Assembly (NCBI RefSeq): GCF_900102195.1
Contig: NZ_FNBE01000020.1
Coordinates: forward strand, 85,882 to 149,881
Length of the DNA stretch: 64,000 nucleotides
DNA from: Pseudonocardia oroxyli
Lineage (GTDB): Bacteria > Actinomycetota > Actinomycetes > Mycobacteriales > Pseudonocardiaceae
Direction of reading: 5' to 3'
Position numbers and translations under genes: made by a program. Position 1 is the first letter of the stretch. The number at the start of each line of letters is the position of its first letter. Below are positions 33,896-41,538 of this stretch, piece by piece. Under the pieces are notes generated by a model that did no database searches, had not been told where the DNA came from, and saw nothing but the letters and a program-made list of their open reading frames with translations.

Positions 33896-34450
33896 ATGAG
33901 CGAGTGCGAAGGTTCGACCGGACCGGTGGAGAGGGTCACGGTCGTCGTCGGGAACCCGAAGGTCGGCTCCCGGACGGCGGCCGCGGGCCACGCCGTGGCC
34001 GCGGCGGTCGCGCCGGCGGCGGCGGTGTCGACGGTGGAGGTCGCCGAGCTGGCGGCCGGCCTGTTCAGCTGGGGTGACCCCGCCGTGGCCGCCGCCAAGG
34101 CCACCGTGCTCGACGCCGACCTGCTCGTGGTGGCCACCCCGGTCTACAAGGCGTCCTACACCGGCCTGCTGAAGTCCTTCCTGGACCAGTTCGGGCGGGA
34201 CGAGCTGCGCGCGCTGGCCACGGTGCCGCTGATGGTCGGCGCGGCCCCGCTGCACAGCCTCGCGGTCGAGGAGCAGCTGCGGCCGGTGCTCGTCGAGATC
34301 GGCGCCTCCTGCCCCACCCGGGGCGTCTACGTCCTCGAGTCCGCGATCGAGTCGGGGGAGCTGGAGTCGCAGCTCGCCGACTGGGCCGGGCTGTGGGGTC
34401 CCGCGCTCCGCGCCGTCGCCGGCGCCCGGACCACGGTCGGTGCGGCGTGA
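33896..34450 (+). CDS. NAD(P)H-dependent FMN reductase (SsuE/MsuE-like)
   Basis: A 184-residue flavodoxin-fold reductase: VTVVVGNPKVGSRTAAAGHA at the start binds the flavin phosphate, with VVATPVYKASYTGLLKSFLD and LMVGAAPLHSLAVEEQLRP later. The family gives FMNH2 to two-component monooxygenases such as SsuD. ATG 33896 was chosen over two upstream in-frame starts for a compact N terminus. A GTGAC-N6-GTCAC repeat 36-51 nt upstream could be an operator. The stop overlaps the RibB-like gene by 4 nt. Confidence 0.85.
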   Translation: MSECEGSTGPVERVTVVVGNPKVGSRTAAAGHAVAAAVAPAAAVSTVEVAELAAGLFSWGDPAVAAAKATVLDADLLVVATPVYKASYTGLLKSFLDQFGRDELRALATVPLMVGAAPLHSLAVEEQLRPVLVEIGASCPTRGVYVLESAIESGELESQLADWAGLWGPALRAVAGARTTVGAA

Positions 34451-35094
34451 CCGCGGCGCTGCGGGCCGACCGAGCGGCGTCCTCACCGATCGTGGAGGCG
34501 CTCTTCGACGGCCGCCCGATCCTGGTCCTCGGCCCGGCCAAGGGCGGTGTTCCGATGGTCGGCTCCGCGGGGTCCGCCTGCGTGCTGCTCGCCGCGGCGA
34601 CCGCCACCACCGACGGTGTCGCGTGGGCGGTGCGGCACAGCACCGGCCTGCTGCGCGCCGTCGTCGAGCCGGAACGGGCGGACGCCCTGCGCCTGCCGCC
34701 GATGTCCGGTGTCGACCGCGCGCGGCGCGGCAACCTGCAGACCGCGTCCGTGGACGGCGTCGGCACCGGCACCGGGATCAGCGCCGCCTCCCGCGCGCAG
34801 ACGCTGCGGATGCTGGCCGACCCGGCGACCGGCCCCGACGACCTGGTCGTGCCCGGGCACGTCCTCGTCGAGCTGGCGGGCACGGAGGTCCGCCCGACGC
34901 CCGCGGGTGCGGTGGCCGAGGCGGCCGTGCGGCTCTGCGCCCGCGCCGGGCTGCCCCCGGTCGCCGTGCTCGCCGACGTCCTCGACGCGGCGGGGGAGCC
35001 GCTCGGACCCGCCGGGCTGCGTGCGCTCGCCGACGCGACCTCGGTCCCCCTGCTGACCGTGCCCGTCCCCGTGCCCGAGAGGAACCTGCCATGA
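34447..35094 (+). CDS. RibB-like protein lacking catalytic motifs
   Basis: A 215-residue protein that follows the layout of 3,4-dihydroxy-2-butanone-4-phosphate synthase: GRPILVLGP, LRLPPMSG, TASVDGVGTGTGISAASRAQ, VVPGHVLVEL and AEAAVRLCARAGLPPVAVLA. The acidic RENEGDL loop of active RibB is replaced by AKGGVPMVGSA, and the GHTEA motif by AGAVAEA. True catalysis is therefore unlikely. It is translationally coupled on both sides to flavin enzymes, so it may bind a flavin or precursor as a regulator or chaperone. Confidence 0.75.
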   Translation: MTAALRADRAASSPIVEALFDGRPILVLGPAKGGVPMVGSAGSACVLLAAATATTDGVAWAVRHSTGLLRAVVEPERADALRLPPMSGVDRARRGNLQTASVDGVGTGTGISAASRAQTLRMLADPATGPDDLVVPGHVLVELAGTEVRPTPAGAVAEAAVRLCARAGLPPVAVLADVLDAAGEPLGPAGLRALADATSVPLLTVPVPVPERNLP

Positions 35095-35591
35095 CGTGGC
35101 CCGCCGACCCGATCCTCGACACCGCCGCCCTCCGCACCCTCTACGGCTGCTTCCCCAGCGGGGTCGTCGCCGTCTGCGCCCAGGGGCCCGACGGGCCGGT
35201 GGGGCTCGCCGCGAGCAGCTTCACCTCGGTGTCGATGGACCCGCCGCTGGTGTCCTTCTGCATCCAGAACACGTCCTCGACCTGGCCGAAGCTCGCCGAC
35301 CTGCCCCGGCTCGGGGTGAGCGTGCTGGGGTCGGCGCACTCGGTCGCCTGCCGACAGCTGGCCTCCAAGACCGGCGACCGGTTCGCCGGGCTGGACCTGG
35401 CCACCACGGCCGACGGTGCCGTGTTCGTCGAGGGCTCGCCCGCCCAGCTGGACTGCTCGGTCGAGGACCTGTTGCCCGCCGGTGACCACCAGATCGTGCT
35501 GCTGCGCGTGCACGCGGCCCGGGCGCTGCCCGCGGACGAACCGCTGGTCTTCCACGCCAGCACCTTCCGCGAGCTCGTCCGGGTCGCGTAG
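35091..35591 (+). CDS. Flavin reductase (DIM6/NTAB, HpaC-like)
   Basis: A 166-residue flavin reductase domain: YGCFPSGVVAVCAQGPDGPV, then GLAASSFTSVSMDPPLVSFC (the classic flavin-binding block), VSVLGSAHSVACRQLASKTG and a final DHQIVLLRVHA. It reduces FMN or FAD with NAD(P)H for a partner monooxygenase. ATG 35091 overlaps the RibB-like stop by 4 nt. With the FMN reductase this makes two flavin reductases in one operon, 6 kb from ssuD. Confidence 0.88.
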   Translation: MTWPADPILDTAALRTLYGCFPSGVVAVCAQGPDGPVGLAASSFTSVSMDPPLVSFCIQNTSSTWPKLADLPRLGVSVLGSAHSVACRQLASKTGDRFAGLDLATTADGAVFVEGSPAQLDCSVEDLLPAGDHQIVLLRVHAARALPADEPLVFHASTFRELVRVA

Positions 35592-35601
35592 CGCCTCCGG
35601 C

Positions 35602-35649
35602 GCTCGTGCGCGGTAAGTGGTGCCAGAGCACCACTTACCGCGCACGGGC
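35602..35649. terminator. Family B palindrome, bidirectional terminator, copy 2
   Basis: Arms 35602-35623 and 35628-35649 pair at 21 of 22 positions around CAGA, and are the same sequence as the copy at 30800. The loop is the complement of copy 1's TCTG, so this copy is inverted. It lies between the convergent flavin reductase and MFS genes and supplies the TAA stop (35635-35637) of the MFS gene. Confidence 0.8.
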
Positions 35650-36801
35650 GCGGAGCGCGAGGGGGGCCGCGACGGCCAGGACCCCGGTGACCAGCACCGC
35701 GACCCGGAAGACCGCGGTGAAGTCCCCCGCGTCCGCCGCCCCGCTCGCGAGCGCGGTGCCCGCGGCGCTGCCCAGGAACAGGCTCGCGGCGAACAGGGCG
35801 ATCATCGCCGCGCGGGCCTGCGGCACCACCGACGTGGCCCAGTTCTGCAGGGTGGAGTGCAGGAACGCCCAGCCTGCGCCGAGCAGCAGACCCCCGACGA
35901 CCGCCGTCGGGAGGGTGAGGGCCACCGCGGGCACGGCCCACGCCGCCACCAGGAAGGCCCCGCCGATGCCGGCGAGCGCGGCCGCGGACAGCCGCCCGAC
36001 CAGGGGCCGGACGGCGCCCGCGGTCAGCATCACGCCCACGCCGTAGCCCGCCGCGGCGAACCCGGCGACGGTGGCGCCGTACCCGAGCGACTGGACGGCG
36101 GGCGCGACGAACGTCAGCACCCCGACCACCACCGCGCCCTCGGTGAACGCCAACGCGAGCACGACCCACGCCCACCCGCTCCGGACGACGGTCGCGAGCG
36201 CCTGCAGCGGCCCCGACGGCCGGTCGCGGACGGGCTCGGGCAGCGTCCGCAGCACGGTGCCGAGGACCAACGCGATCACCGCCGTGGCGCCGAGGACCAC
36301 CCGCCACCCCGTCAGGTCGCCGAGCAGGCCCGCGCCGGCCGTCGCCACCGCGATGCCGGTCGAGGTCGCGGCCGCAAGCTGCATCAGCGCCCGCTGGCGC
36401 ACCCCGCCCGGCCAGGTGTCGCCGATGTAGACCAGCCCGGCGGGGTTCACGGCGCCGAAGCAGCCGCCGGTGACCGTCCGCAGGACCGCGAGCGCGGCGA
36501 CGGACGGCGCGAACGCCGAGGCCAGCCCGGCCACCCCGGCGACCAGCAGCGCGATCCGCATGACCCGGACCAGCCCGATCCGGTCGCCGAGCATGCCCCA
36601 CACCGGCTGCAGCAGGCCGTACGCCACGAAGTAGCCGGACGCGACGACCGCGACCTCGGCCAGCGACGCCCCGAGCTCCAGGCCGATGGCGACGAGCAGG
36701 GGCGAGATCGCGAACCGGTCCAGGCTCGACGTCGCGACGGCCAGCCGCAGCAGCCGCAGCGCCCGCCGCCCGCCGTCGGGCTCGCGGGTTACCGCAGCCA
36801 C
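35635..36801 (-). CDS. MFS transporter (12 helices)
   Basis: A 388-residue facilitator. The start contains LRLAVATSSLDRFAISPLLV, then motif A as VWGMLGDRIGLVRVMRIALL. A proton-antiporter-like GGCFGAVNPAGLVYIGDTWP follows. The last residues ALRARAR and the stop are encoded in palindrome family B copy 2. GTG 36801 overlaps the end of the HTH gene by 13 nt. The substrate is unknown; the small regulator encoded before it may control the operon. Confidence 0.83.
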   Translation of the reverse strand: MAAVTREPDGGRRALRLLRLAVATSSLDRFAISPLLVAIGLELGASLAEVAVVASGYFVAYGLLQPVWGMLGDRIGLVRVMRIALLVAGVAGLASAFAPSVAALAVLRTVTGGCFGAVNPAGLVYIGDTWPGGVRQRALMQLAAATSTGIAVATAGAGLLGDLTGWRVVLGATAVIALVLGTVLRTLPEPVRDRPSGPLQALATVVRSGWAWVVLALAFTEGAVVVGVLTFVAPAVQSLGYGATVAGFAAAGYGVGVMLTAGAVRPLVGRLSAAALAGIGGAFLVAAWAVPAVALTLPTAVVGGLLLGAGWAFLHSTLQNWATSVVPQARAAMIALFAASLFLGSAAGTALASGAADAGDFTAVFRVAVLVTGVLAVAAPLALRARAR

Positions 36802-37172
36802 GAGTAGGCGGTCTGGCGGGAGATGCCCAGCGCCTTGGCCATCGGGCTGATCTCCAGTCCCTCGTCGCGCCCGGCCACGAGCAGCCTGCGCTGTTCGGCG
36901 CGCAGCTCCTCCATCCGCTCCGCGACGGCCTCCATCTCGGCCAGCAGCGACCGGGCCTCGGGGCGTGCGCCCGCGCGCGAGCGGCCCACCCCGGGCCGGG
37001 GGAACTCCCGCACCTCGGCCGCGGACCACCGCTTGGGGTCGGTGTCCGGCAGCGGGGCGGGTGCCTGGCCGCGCGAGACGTACCCGGCCCAGGTCCCGGG
37101 CCGCACGCCCCAGGCCTCGGCGCACTCGGCGGCGGTCCAGGTCTCCACGGGGGAGAGCGTAGGTGTCACCAT
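36789..37172 (-). CDS. Small helix-turn-helix protein with two DNA-binding-like ends
   Basis: A 127-residue protein. The N terminus (ETWTAAECAEAWGVRPGTWA, then WSAAEVREF) resembles an AlpA/MerR-like helix-turn-helix. A charged helix (LLAEMEAVAERMEELRAEQR) could form a coiled coil. The last residues MAKALGISRQTAYSWLR look like a second recognition helix, as in resolvase tails. It overlaps the MFS genes on both sides (7 nt and 13 nt), so it is probably the operon's own regulator. Confidence 0.72.
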   Translation of the reverse strand: MVTPTLSPVETWTAAECAEAWGVRPGTWAGYVSRGQAPAPLPDTDPKRWSAAEVREFPRPGVGRSRAGARPEARSLLAEMEAVAERMEELRAEQRRLLVAGRDEGLEISPMAKALGISRQTAYSWLR

Positions 37173-38566
37173 CGGCCGCGGTGGTTGGGGATCCGGGACA
37201 TCCCGACGGCGGCGGCGGCGAGCAGGCCCGCCAGCACCGCGAACGCGACGCCCCCCGCCCGGCCCGGCTCGGCGCTGGCGGAGAGCACCGCGGTGATCAC
37301 CGAGACCGAGGCGATCCCGCCCATCTGGCGGAACATGATCCGCAGCCCGCTGACGGCCGTGACCTCGTCGGAGACCAGGTGCATGCCGGCGTTGTTCGCG
37401 GCCGGGCCCGCCAGGCCCATCCCGAGGCCGCACAGCACGGCGCCGACCGTGAGCCAGACCGCGGGCGAGGTCCCCGCAGGCGGGACGGCGACCACCAGCA
37501 GACCGGAGATGATCAGCCCGAACCCGGTGAGCACCAGTGGTCGGTGCCCGAGCCTGCGCAGCAGCGCCACCGCGATCCCCGACGACGCGATGGTCCCCAC
37601 CGCGCGGGCCGTGAGCAGCACCCCGGCCGCCAGTGGGAGCAGCGCGTAGCGGGTCTGCGCGTAGACCGGCAGCAGCGCGCCGAACCCCACCAGCGCCGCG
37701 CCGAACAGGACGTTCGTGCTGTTCATGATCCCCAGGCCGCCGCCGCGGAGCAGCCGCAGCGGGATCACCGGGTCCGGGTGCACGCGGGCGTGGCGCAGGA
37801 ACGCCCAGCCGCTCACCACGGCCAGCACCCCGCACACGGCGACGAGCACCGGGGCGAGACCCCCGCCGGTCGTCGACCCGACGAGCGTGATCGCGACCAT
37901 CCCGGAGACGAGGGTGCCCAGCAGCAGGGCGATACCGCCCGCGTCGACCTTCTCGGGGCGCCTGCGCGGTGGTTCGCCGATCAGCAGCGCCCCCGCGACC
38001 ACGAGCAGGATCCCGATCGGGACGTTGACCAGGAAGATCCCGTGCCACGACCACGTCGTGAGGATGAGGCCGCCGAGCACCGGCCCGGCGATCGAGCCCA
38101 TCGGGAAGACGCTGGTGAACAGGGCCAGCGCGCGGTCCCGCTCGCGGCCGTAGTGGAAGGCGACGAGGCCGCTGGTGGCGGGCAGTATCACGCCGCCCGC
38201 GACGCCTTGCGCGAACCGGCAGACGATCAGCTGGGCGATGCTGGTCGAGGTCGCGCTCAGGGCCGAGAGCAGGACGAACGCGGCGACCGCGACGAGGAAG
38301 ACCTTGCGCTTGCCGAACTGGTCGCCCAGCCGCCCGCCGAGCGGGAGCGCGAGGACCTGGCCCACCGCGCACGCCGTGAGCGTCCAGCCGGTCCAGGCCA
38401 GGTCGGCGTCGAGGTCCGCGCCGAGCGTCGTGAGCGCGGTGGCGACCGAGGTCTGGTCGAGGGAGAACATCAACAGCGCGACACCCACGACGACGAACAC
38501 GGCGTGCCGCCGGGGGTGGGGCGTCAAGTCCTCGGTGGCGGGAGCGTCGCGCACGGCCTCGGACAC
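37166..38566 (-). CDS. MFS drug-efflux transporter (DHA2 type)
   Basis: A 466-residue, probably 14-helix antiporter. Helix 1 has LLMFSLDQTSVATALTTLGA, motif A GGRLGDQFGKRKVFLVAVAA, and motif C GSIAGPVLGGLILTTWSWHG. GTG 38566 is preceded by an AT-rich region with inverted GTTTG/CAAAC sequence, probably its promoter. It is first in the three-gene overlapping operon MFS-HTH-MFS. The two pumps differ clearly from each other. Confidence 0.88.
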   Translation of the reverse strand: MSEAVRDAPATEDLTPHPRRHAVFVVVGVALLMFSLDQTSVATALTTLGADLDADLAWTGWTLTACAVGQVLALPLGGRLGDQFGKRKVFLVAVAAFVLLSALSATSTSIAQLIVCRFAQGVAGGVILPATSGLVAFHYGRERDRALALFTSVFPMGSIAGPVLGGLILTTWSWHGIFLVNVPIGILLVVAGALLIGEPPRRRPEKVDAGGIALLLGTLVSGMVAITLVGSTTGGGLAPVLVAVCGVLAVVSGWAFLRHARVHPDPVIPLRLLRGGGLGIMNSTNVLFGAALVGFGALLPVYAQTRYALLPLAAGVLLTARAVGTIASSGIAVALLRRLGHRPLVLTGFGLIISGLLVVAVPPAGTSPAVWLTVGAVLCGLGMGLAGPAANNAGMHLVSDEVTAVSGLRIMFRQMGGIASVSVITAVLSASAEPGRAGGVAFAVLAGLLAAAAVGMSRIPNHRGRW

Positions 38567-38604
38567 GGGGAGCCATCACCTGCTCTGCAAAGGGGACCCC
38601 CAGA

Positions 38605-38632
38605 ATAAGTTTGCTGACGACAAACAAGCAAA
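38605..38632. promoter_or_regulatory. AT-rich candidate operator of the MFS-HTH-MFS operon
   Basis: TTTGCT (38610-38615) and AGCAAA (38627-38632) form an inverted pair 11 nt apart, nested with GTTTG (38609-38613) and CAAAC (38621-38625). The base composition is strikingly low in GC for this genome. It lies about 40-65 nt upstream of the first MFS start, where a repressor site would be expected. Confidence 0.45.
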
Positions 38633-38639
38633 TCGGCGA

Positions 38640-38801
38640 GGGCGTGTCTCCCACTCCGGCACCGCCGGGCCCGGTGATCCACGTCGCCGCCGGCAAGGCA
38701 GCCGGGCCGCCCTCATACCGGGCGTATTCGGGCGGTGCGGCAACGCCGCCGGTGGCGGCGTGGGCGCCGGGAGCGGTGGTGGCGGAGTGGGAGACACGCC
38801 C
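38640..38801. repeat. Family A palindromic element, copy 3 (longest)
   Basis: Perfect 19-bp ends GGGCGTGTCTCCCACTCCG (38640-38658) and complement (38783-38801). The 124-nt interior contains GGGCCCGGTGATCCACG, GCAAGGCAGCCGGG, an extra CATACCGGGCGTATTCGGG segment and GGGCGCCGGGAGCGG. Its last base is the first base of the dinB stop triplet on the plus strand, and its other end adjoins the MFS promoter region. Confidence 0.87.
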
Positions 38802-39874
38802 TATGTGAACTCCGCCTTGACCCCGAGCAGCCGGACCGGCCGGTCGCGGCGGAACCGGTCGACCACCTCGAGCGCCGCCGCCTCGAGGACGGCCGGGTCG
38901 CGCGTGGGGGAGTCGAGGGTCCGGCTGCGGGTGGTGGTCAGGAAGGGCCGGTAGCGCACCTTCACCCCGACCCGGGCGACCGCGCGGCCCTCCTCGGCCA
39001 CGTCGGTGGCCACCCGGGCGGCCAGCGCGGCGACCTCGGTGCGGATCCGGTCCCAGTCCTCGATGTCGGTGTCGTAGGTGGTCTCCCGGCTGCGCGAGCG
39101 CGGGACGTACGCCGCGCCCTCCATCTCGGTGCGGCCCATCCCGCGCCCGAGCGAGACGTAGTACGGACCCATCCGCGGCCCGAGCCGCTCGCCCACGGCG
39201 GTCGGCGAGGACTCGGCCAGCTGCGTGACGGTGTGGATGCCCAGCTCCGCGAGCTTGCGCTCGGTCTTGGGGCCGATGCCGTGCAGGGCGCCGGTGGGGG
39301 AGTCGCCGAAGGTCGCGAACCAGTTGTGCGCGGTGATCCGGTGCACCCCGCCGGGCTTCGCCAGGCCCGTCGCCATCTTCGCGCGCAGCGTGTTGTCCCC
39401 GATCCCGACGGCGCAGGACAGGTGCGTCCGCGTGCGCACCGCCGCGCGGATCTCGTCCGCCAGCCGCTCGGGGTCCGACCCGTCCCACTGCAGGAAGGCC
39501 TCGTCCCAGCCGATCACCTCGACCACGACACCGTCGCCGCCGTCGTCTCGACCGCACTCCCGCAGGACGGCCATGACCTCCGCCGACGCGGCCTCGTAGG
39601 CGGGGTTGTCCGCGGGCAGGAACACCGCGTCCGGGCAGCGACGGGCGGCCAGGCGCATCGGCATCCCCGACCGGACGCCGAACGCGCGGGCCTCGTAGGA
39701 CGCCGTGGCGACCACGGTGCGTGACGACGGGTCCCCGTTGCCACCGACGACCACCGGCCGACCCGCGAGCTCCGGGCGGCGGCGCACCTCCACGGCCGCG
39801 AGGAACTGGTCCAGGTCGACGTGGAGCACCCAGCGCCGCGCTCCCCGTTCGGGCTGCTCGGCCGCGGCGCTCAC
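38801..39874 (-). CDS. dinB: DNA polymerase IV (Y family)
   Basis: A 357-residue translesion polymerase. The palm begins VLHVDLDQFLAAVEVRRRPE with the first catalytic Asp. RPVVVGGNGDPSSRTVVATA and ASYEARAFGVRSGMP are the finger blocks. The usual SxDE motif appears as GWDEAFLQWDG. Helix-hairpin-helix residues TGALHGIGPKTERKLAELGI follow, then a little finger domain. It lacks the beta-clamp-rich long tail. GTG 39874 overlaps the upstream gene by 4 nt. I saw no LexA box ahead of the operon. Confidence 0.93.
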   Translation of the reverse strand: MSAAAEQPERGARRWVLHVDLDQFLAAVEVRRRPELAGRPVVVGGNGDPSSRTVVATASYEARAFGVRSGMPMRLAARRCPDAVFLPADNPAYEAASAEVMAVLRECGRDDGGDGVVVEVIGWDEAFLQWDGSDPERLADEIRAAVRTRTHLSCAVGIGDNTLRAKMATGLAKPGGVHRITAHNWFATFGDSPTGALHGIGPKTERKLAELGIHTVTQLAESSPTAVGERLGPRMGPYYVSLGRGMGRTEMEGAAYVPRSRSRETTYDTDIEDWDRIRTEVAALAARVATDVAEEGRAVARVGVKVRYRPFLTTTRSRTLDSPTRDPAVLEAAALEVVDRFRRDRPVRLLGVKAEFT

Positions 39875-40380
39875 CCCGCCAGGGTACGGCTCCGGACCGT
39901 GCTCGCCGCGGTCGTCAGGGTGGTGAGGACCGTGGCCACCCGGCGCAGCGTGCCGGGGTCGCCACAGGTCGCGAGCAGCTCGGCCTGTTCGCGGGCGTCG
40001 GGGCAGCCGGGCGGTCGGGCCCGGTGCGCGGCGCGCAGGTCGGCGAGGTCGTAGAGCGGCTCACCGGGGAGCGGCCGGGCGGGCGCCGCCATCCCGAGCT
40101 CGGCCGTGAGCAGCCGGAACGCGCCGTAGCCGACGACGTAGAGGCCGGCGTCGAGGGCGCCGTCGGTCGGCTGCCGGGACGCCACGGCGAGCACGCCGCC
40201 GTCGAGCACCGCCCAGGCGGTGAGGACGGGGCCGTGCGGTTCGCGGGCCGTGACCGTCGGGCCGGGCCGGGTGCTCACCCACTCCCGCACCGCGTGTCGA
40301 CACCCCGGTCCGACGACGAACACGGCGGGCGCGAGCGCCGACCGCGCGAAGGAACCGGTCCACTCATGCGAGTACGCCAT
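39871..40380 (-). CDS. Hypothetical protein coupled to dinB
   Basis: A 169-residue protein of no family I recognise. It begins MAYSHEWTGSFARSALAP and includes AVLDGGVLAVASRQPTDGAL and a C-terminal Asp/Arg-rich part (LYDLADLRAAHRARPPGCPD). No membrane helix is seen. ATG 40380 has GGGGGGTGG upstream. The stop overlaps the dinB start by 4 nt, so polymerase IV is translated after it. A link to DNA damage tolerance is inferred only from this coupling. Confidence 0.7.
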   Translation of the reverse strand: MAYSHEWTGSFARSALAPAVFVVGPGCRHAVREWVSTRPGPTVTAREPHGPVLTAWAVLDGGVLAVASRQPTDGALDAGLYVVGYGAFRLLTAELGMAAPARPLPGEPLYDLADLRAAHRARPPGCPDAREQAELLATCGDPGTLRRVATVLTTLTTAASTVRSRTLAG

Positions 40381-40403
40381 GACCACCCCCCGAAGTGACG
40401 TGC

Positions 40404-40409
40404 ATCATA
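40404..40409 (-). promoter_or_regulatory. -10 element of the dinB operon
   Basis: TATGAT on the minus strand, 24 nt before the start of the hypothetical gene, is a near-perfect -10 hexamer in an otherwise GC-rich region. A good -35 at 17 nt was not found. It sits in a small CATC-TTAT-GATG palindrome. Confidence 0.4.
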
Positions 40410-40608
40410 AGATGTCGGCAGCGAGGTCGGTAGCGTTGTGCACCGATCCGGGTACGGAGAGTGGCCGGGTGTCCCGAACGGCGGTCACGGAGGGTGAAGC
40501 GCCCGCGGAAACGACACGATCGTGGGACACCGCTCCACAGTCGTAACGGGGCAGGATGGTCCGCACGATCCAGCAGACGACAGCGTGATCCGAAGGTCGG
40601 AGGGTGAG

Positions 40609-41115
40609 ATGGACGAGCGCGGGCCCGGTCGGTCCTCCTGCCGGCACGACATTCCCCACCAGGAGCGGCGCGTGCCCTCCCCGTCGGATCTCGCCCACGT
40701 GCGCAGGCTGGCTCCCCGTCCCCGGGTCTCCCCGGAGTCGAGGGAGGACCTCGAGCCCATCGGGCAGGTCCGGGACCACGACCGCGCCAAGGTGCTCCTG
40801 CGCTACGCCCGGCTCATGGGGACCGGGCGCCCGGTGTTCTGCAAGCCCAGCCGCAAGGAGATCGCGGGCACCGCGCCGCGCAGGCAGGGTGTCGGCGCCG
40901 ACGGCAAGGTCATCTACCCGGACCGCGACTCCGCCGAGGCCGCGGCCCGCGAGCTCGAGGAGCTCGGCGCCCGCGCGCAGCGCGCCTACGTGTGCAAGCG
41001 CTCCCGCCGCGGGCACTACCACCTGACCACGGACCTCGTCCGCGAGCGCCAGCGCGAGCTCGACGCGCTGCGTGCGCTCTCCTCGATCCCGCAGCAGCGC
41101 CGCTCGGCCTGCTAG
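40609..41115 (+). CDS. Hypothetical protein, actinobacterial
   Basis: A 168-residue soluble basic protein of unknown function. It has two Cys-containing clusters (SSCRHDIPHQERR at the start; VFCKPSRKEIAG near 85) and a tail AYVCKRSRRGHYHLTTD. The repeated Cys/His/Arg composition hints at nucleic-acid or metal binding, but no known zinc motif fits. ATG 40609 is preceded by GGAGG at ideal spacing. It is followed by a strong hairpin and appears to be a single-gene unit. Confidence 0.65.
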   Translation: MDERGPGRSSCRHDIPHQERRVPSPSDLAHVRRLAPRPRVSPESREDLEPIGQVRDHDRAKVLLRYARLMGTGRPVFCKPSRKEIAGTAPRRQGVGADGKVIYPDRDSAEAAARELEELGARAQRAYVCKRSRRGHYHLTTDLVRERQRELDALRALSSIPQQRRSAC

Positions 41116-41121
41116 GGTGGT

Positions 41122-41167
41122 GTGGTGACGATCACAGCGCTCCACGTCCTGTTGTGATCGCGACCAC
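41122..41167. terminator. Imperfect hairpin after the hypothetical gene
   Basis: GTGGTGACGATCACA (41122-41136) and TGTGATCGCGACCAC (41153-41167) pair at 13 of 15 positions around a 16-nt loop. It starts 7 nt after the upstream stop and ends 21 nt before the next ATG or GTG start. No T run follows, as usual in actinobacteria. Termination or control of the next gene are both possible. Confidence 0.55.
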
Positions 41168-41187
41168 CACCACCGGGAGGCCGGCCC

Positions 41188-41496
41188 GTGAACCCGCACC
41201 GCCTGCAGGACCGCCTCGACTCCATTCCGGAGTCGCTCGACGCGCCCCAGCGCGCCCGCGTCGCCGCACACCGCAGCGCCGTCGAGGAGTGCCGGGAGCG
41301 CATCGCCGAACTGCGCACCGAGCTGCGTCGGGTGCTCTCGGGCATCGACGGGCCGCGCTCGTCCGTGGAGATCATGATCGAGCTCGACGGGCTGGAGCGC
41401 GTGCAGCAGCGCCTCGACAGCAGGCTGTCCGATCTCTGTGACGAGCTGAGCGGTGCGACCCCGGTGGTCCGCTACGGGGACGCGGCGCCGATCTAG
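41188..41496 (+). CDS. Small coiled-coil hypothetical protein
   Basis: A 102-residue, mostly helical acidic/basic protein with heptad-like runs (RSAVEECRERIAELRTELRR, then IELDGLERVQQRLDSRLSDL) that suggest a coiled coil. No membrane helix, signal peptide or known domain is seen. It begins at GTG 41188, preceded by GGGAGG. Function is unknown. It stands alone before the GntR gene, 42 nt away, in a region rich in hairpins. Confidence 0.65.
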   Translation: MNPHRLQDRLDSIPESLDAPQRARVAAHRSAVEECRERIAELRTELRRVLSGIDGPRSSVEIMIELDGLERVQQRLDSRLSDLCDELSGATPVVRYGDAAPI

Positions 41497-41498
41497 CC

Positions 41499-41531
41499 TT
41501 AGATACAACTTAGATACAAGCTGGGATACGC
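41499..41531. promoter_or_regulatory. Three 11-nt direct repeats before the GntR gene
   Basis: TTAGATACAAC, TTAGATACAAG and the weaker CTGGGATACGC follow one another exactly in 11-nt steps (41499-41531), ending 7 nt before the GTG start. The low-GC sequence and one-helical-turn spacing suggest an operator and promoter region. Autoregulation by the adjacent GntR protein is likely but inferred. Confidence 0.5.
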
Positions 41532-41538
41532 TGGGGGT

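Noticed and set aside
39875..40600. LexA box ahead of the dinB operon
   Set aside because: I looked for a symmetric GAAC-N4-GTTC-type actinobacterial SOS box and found none.
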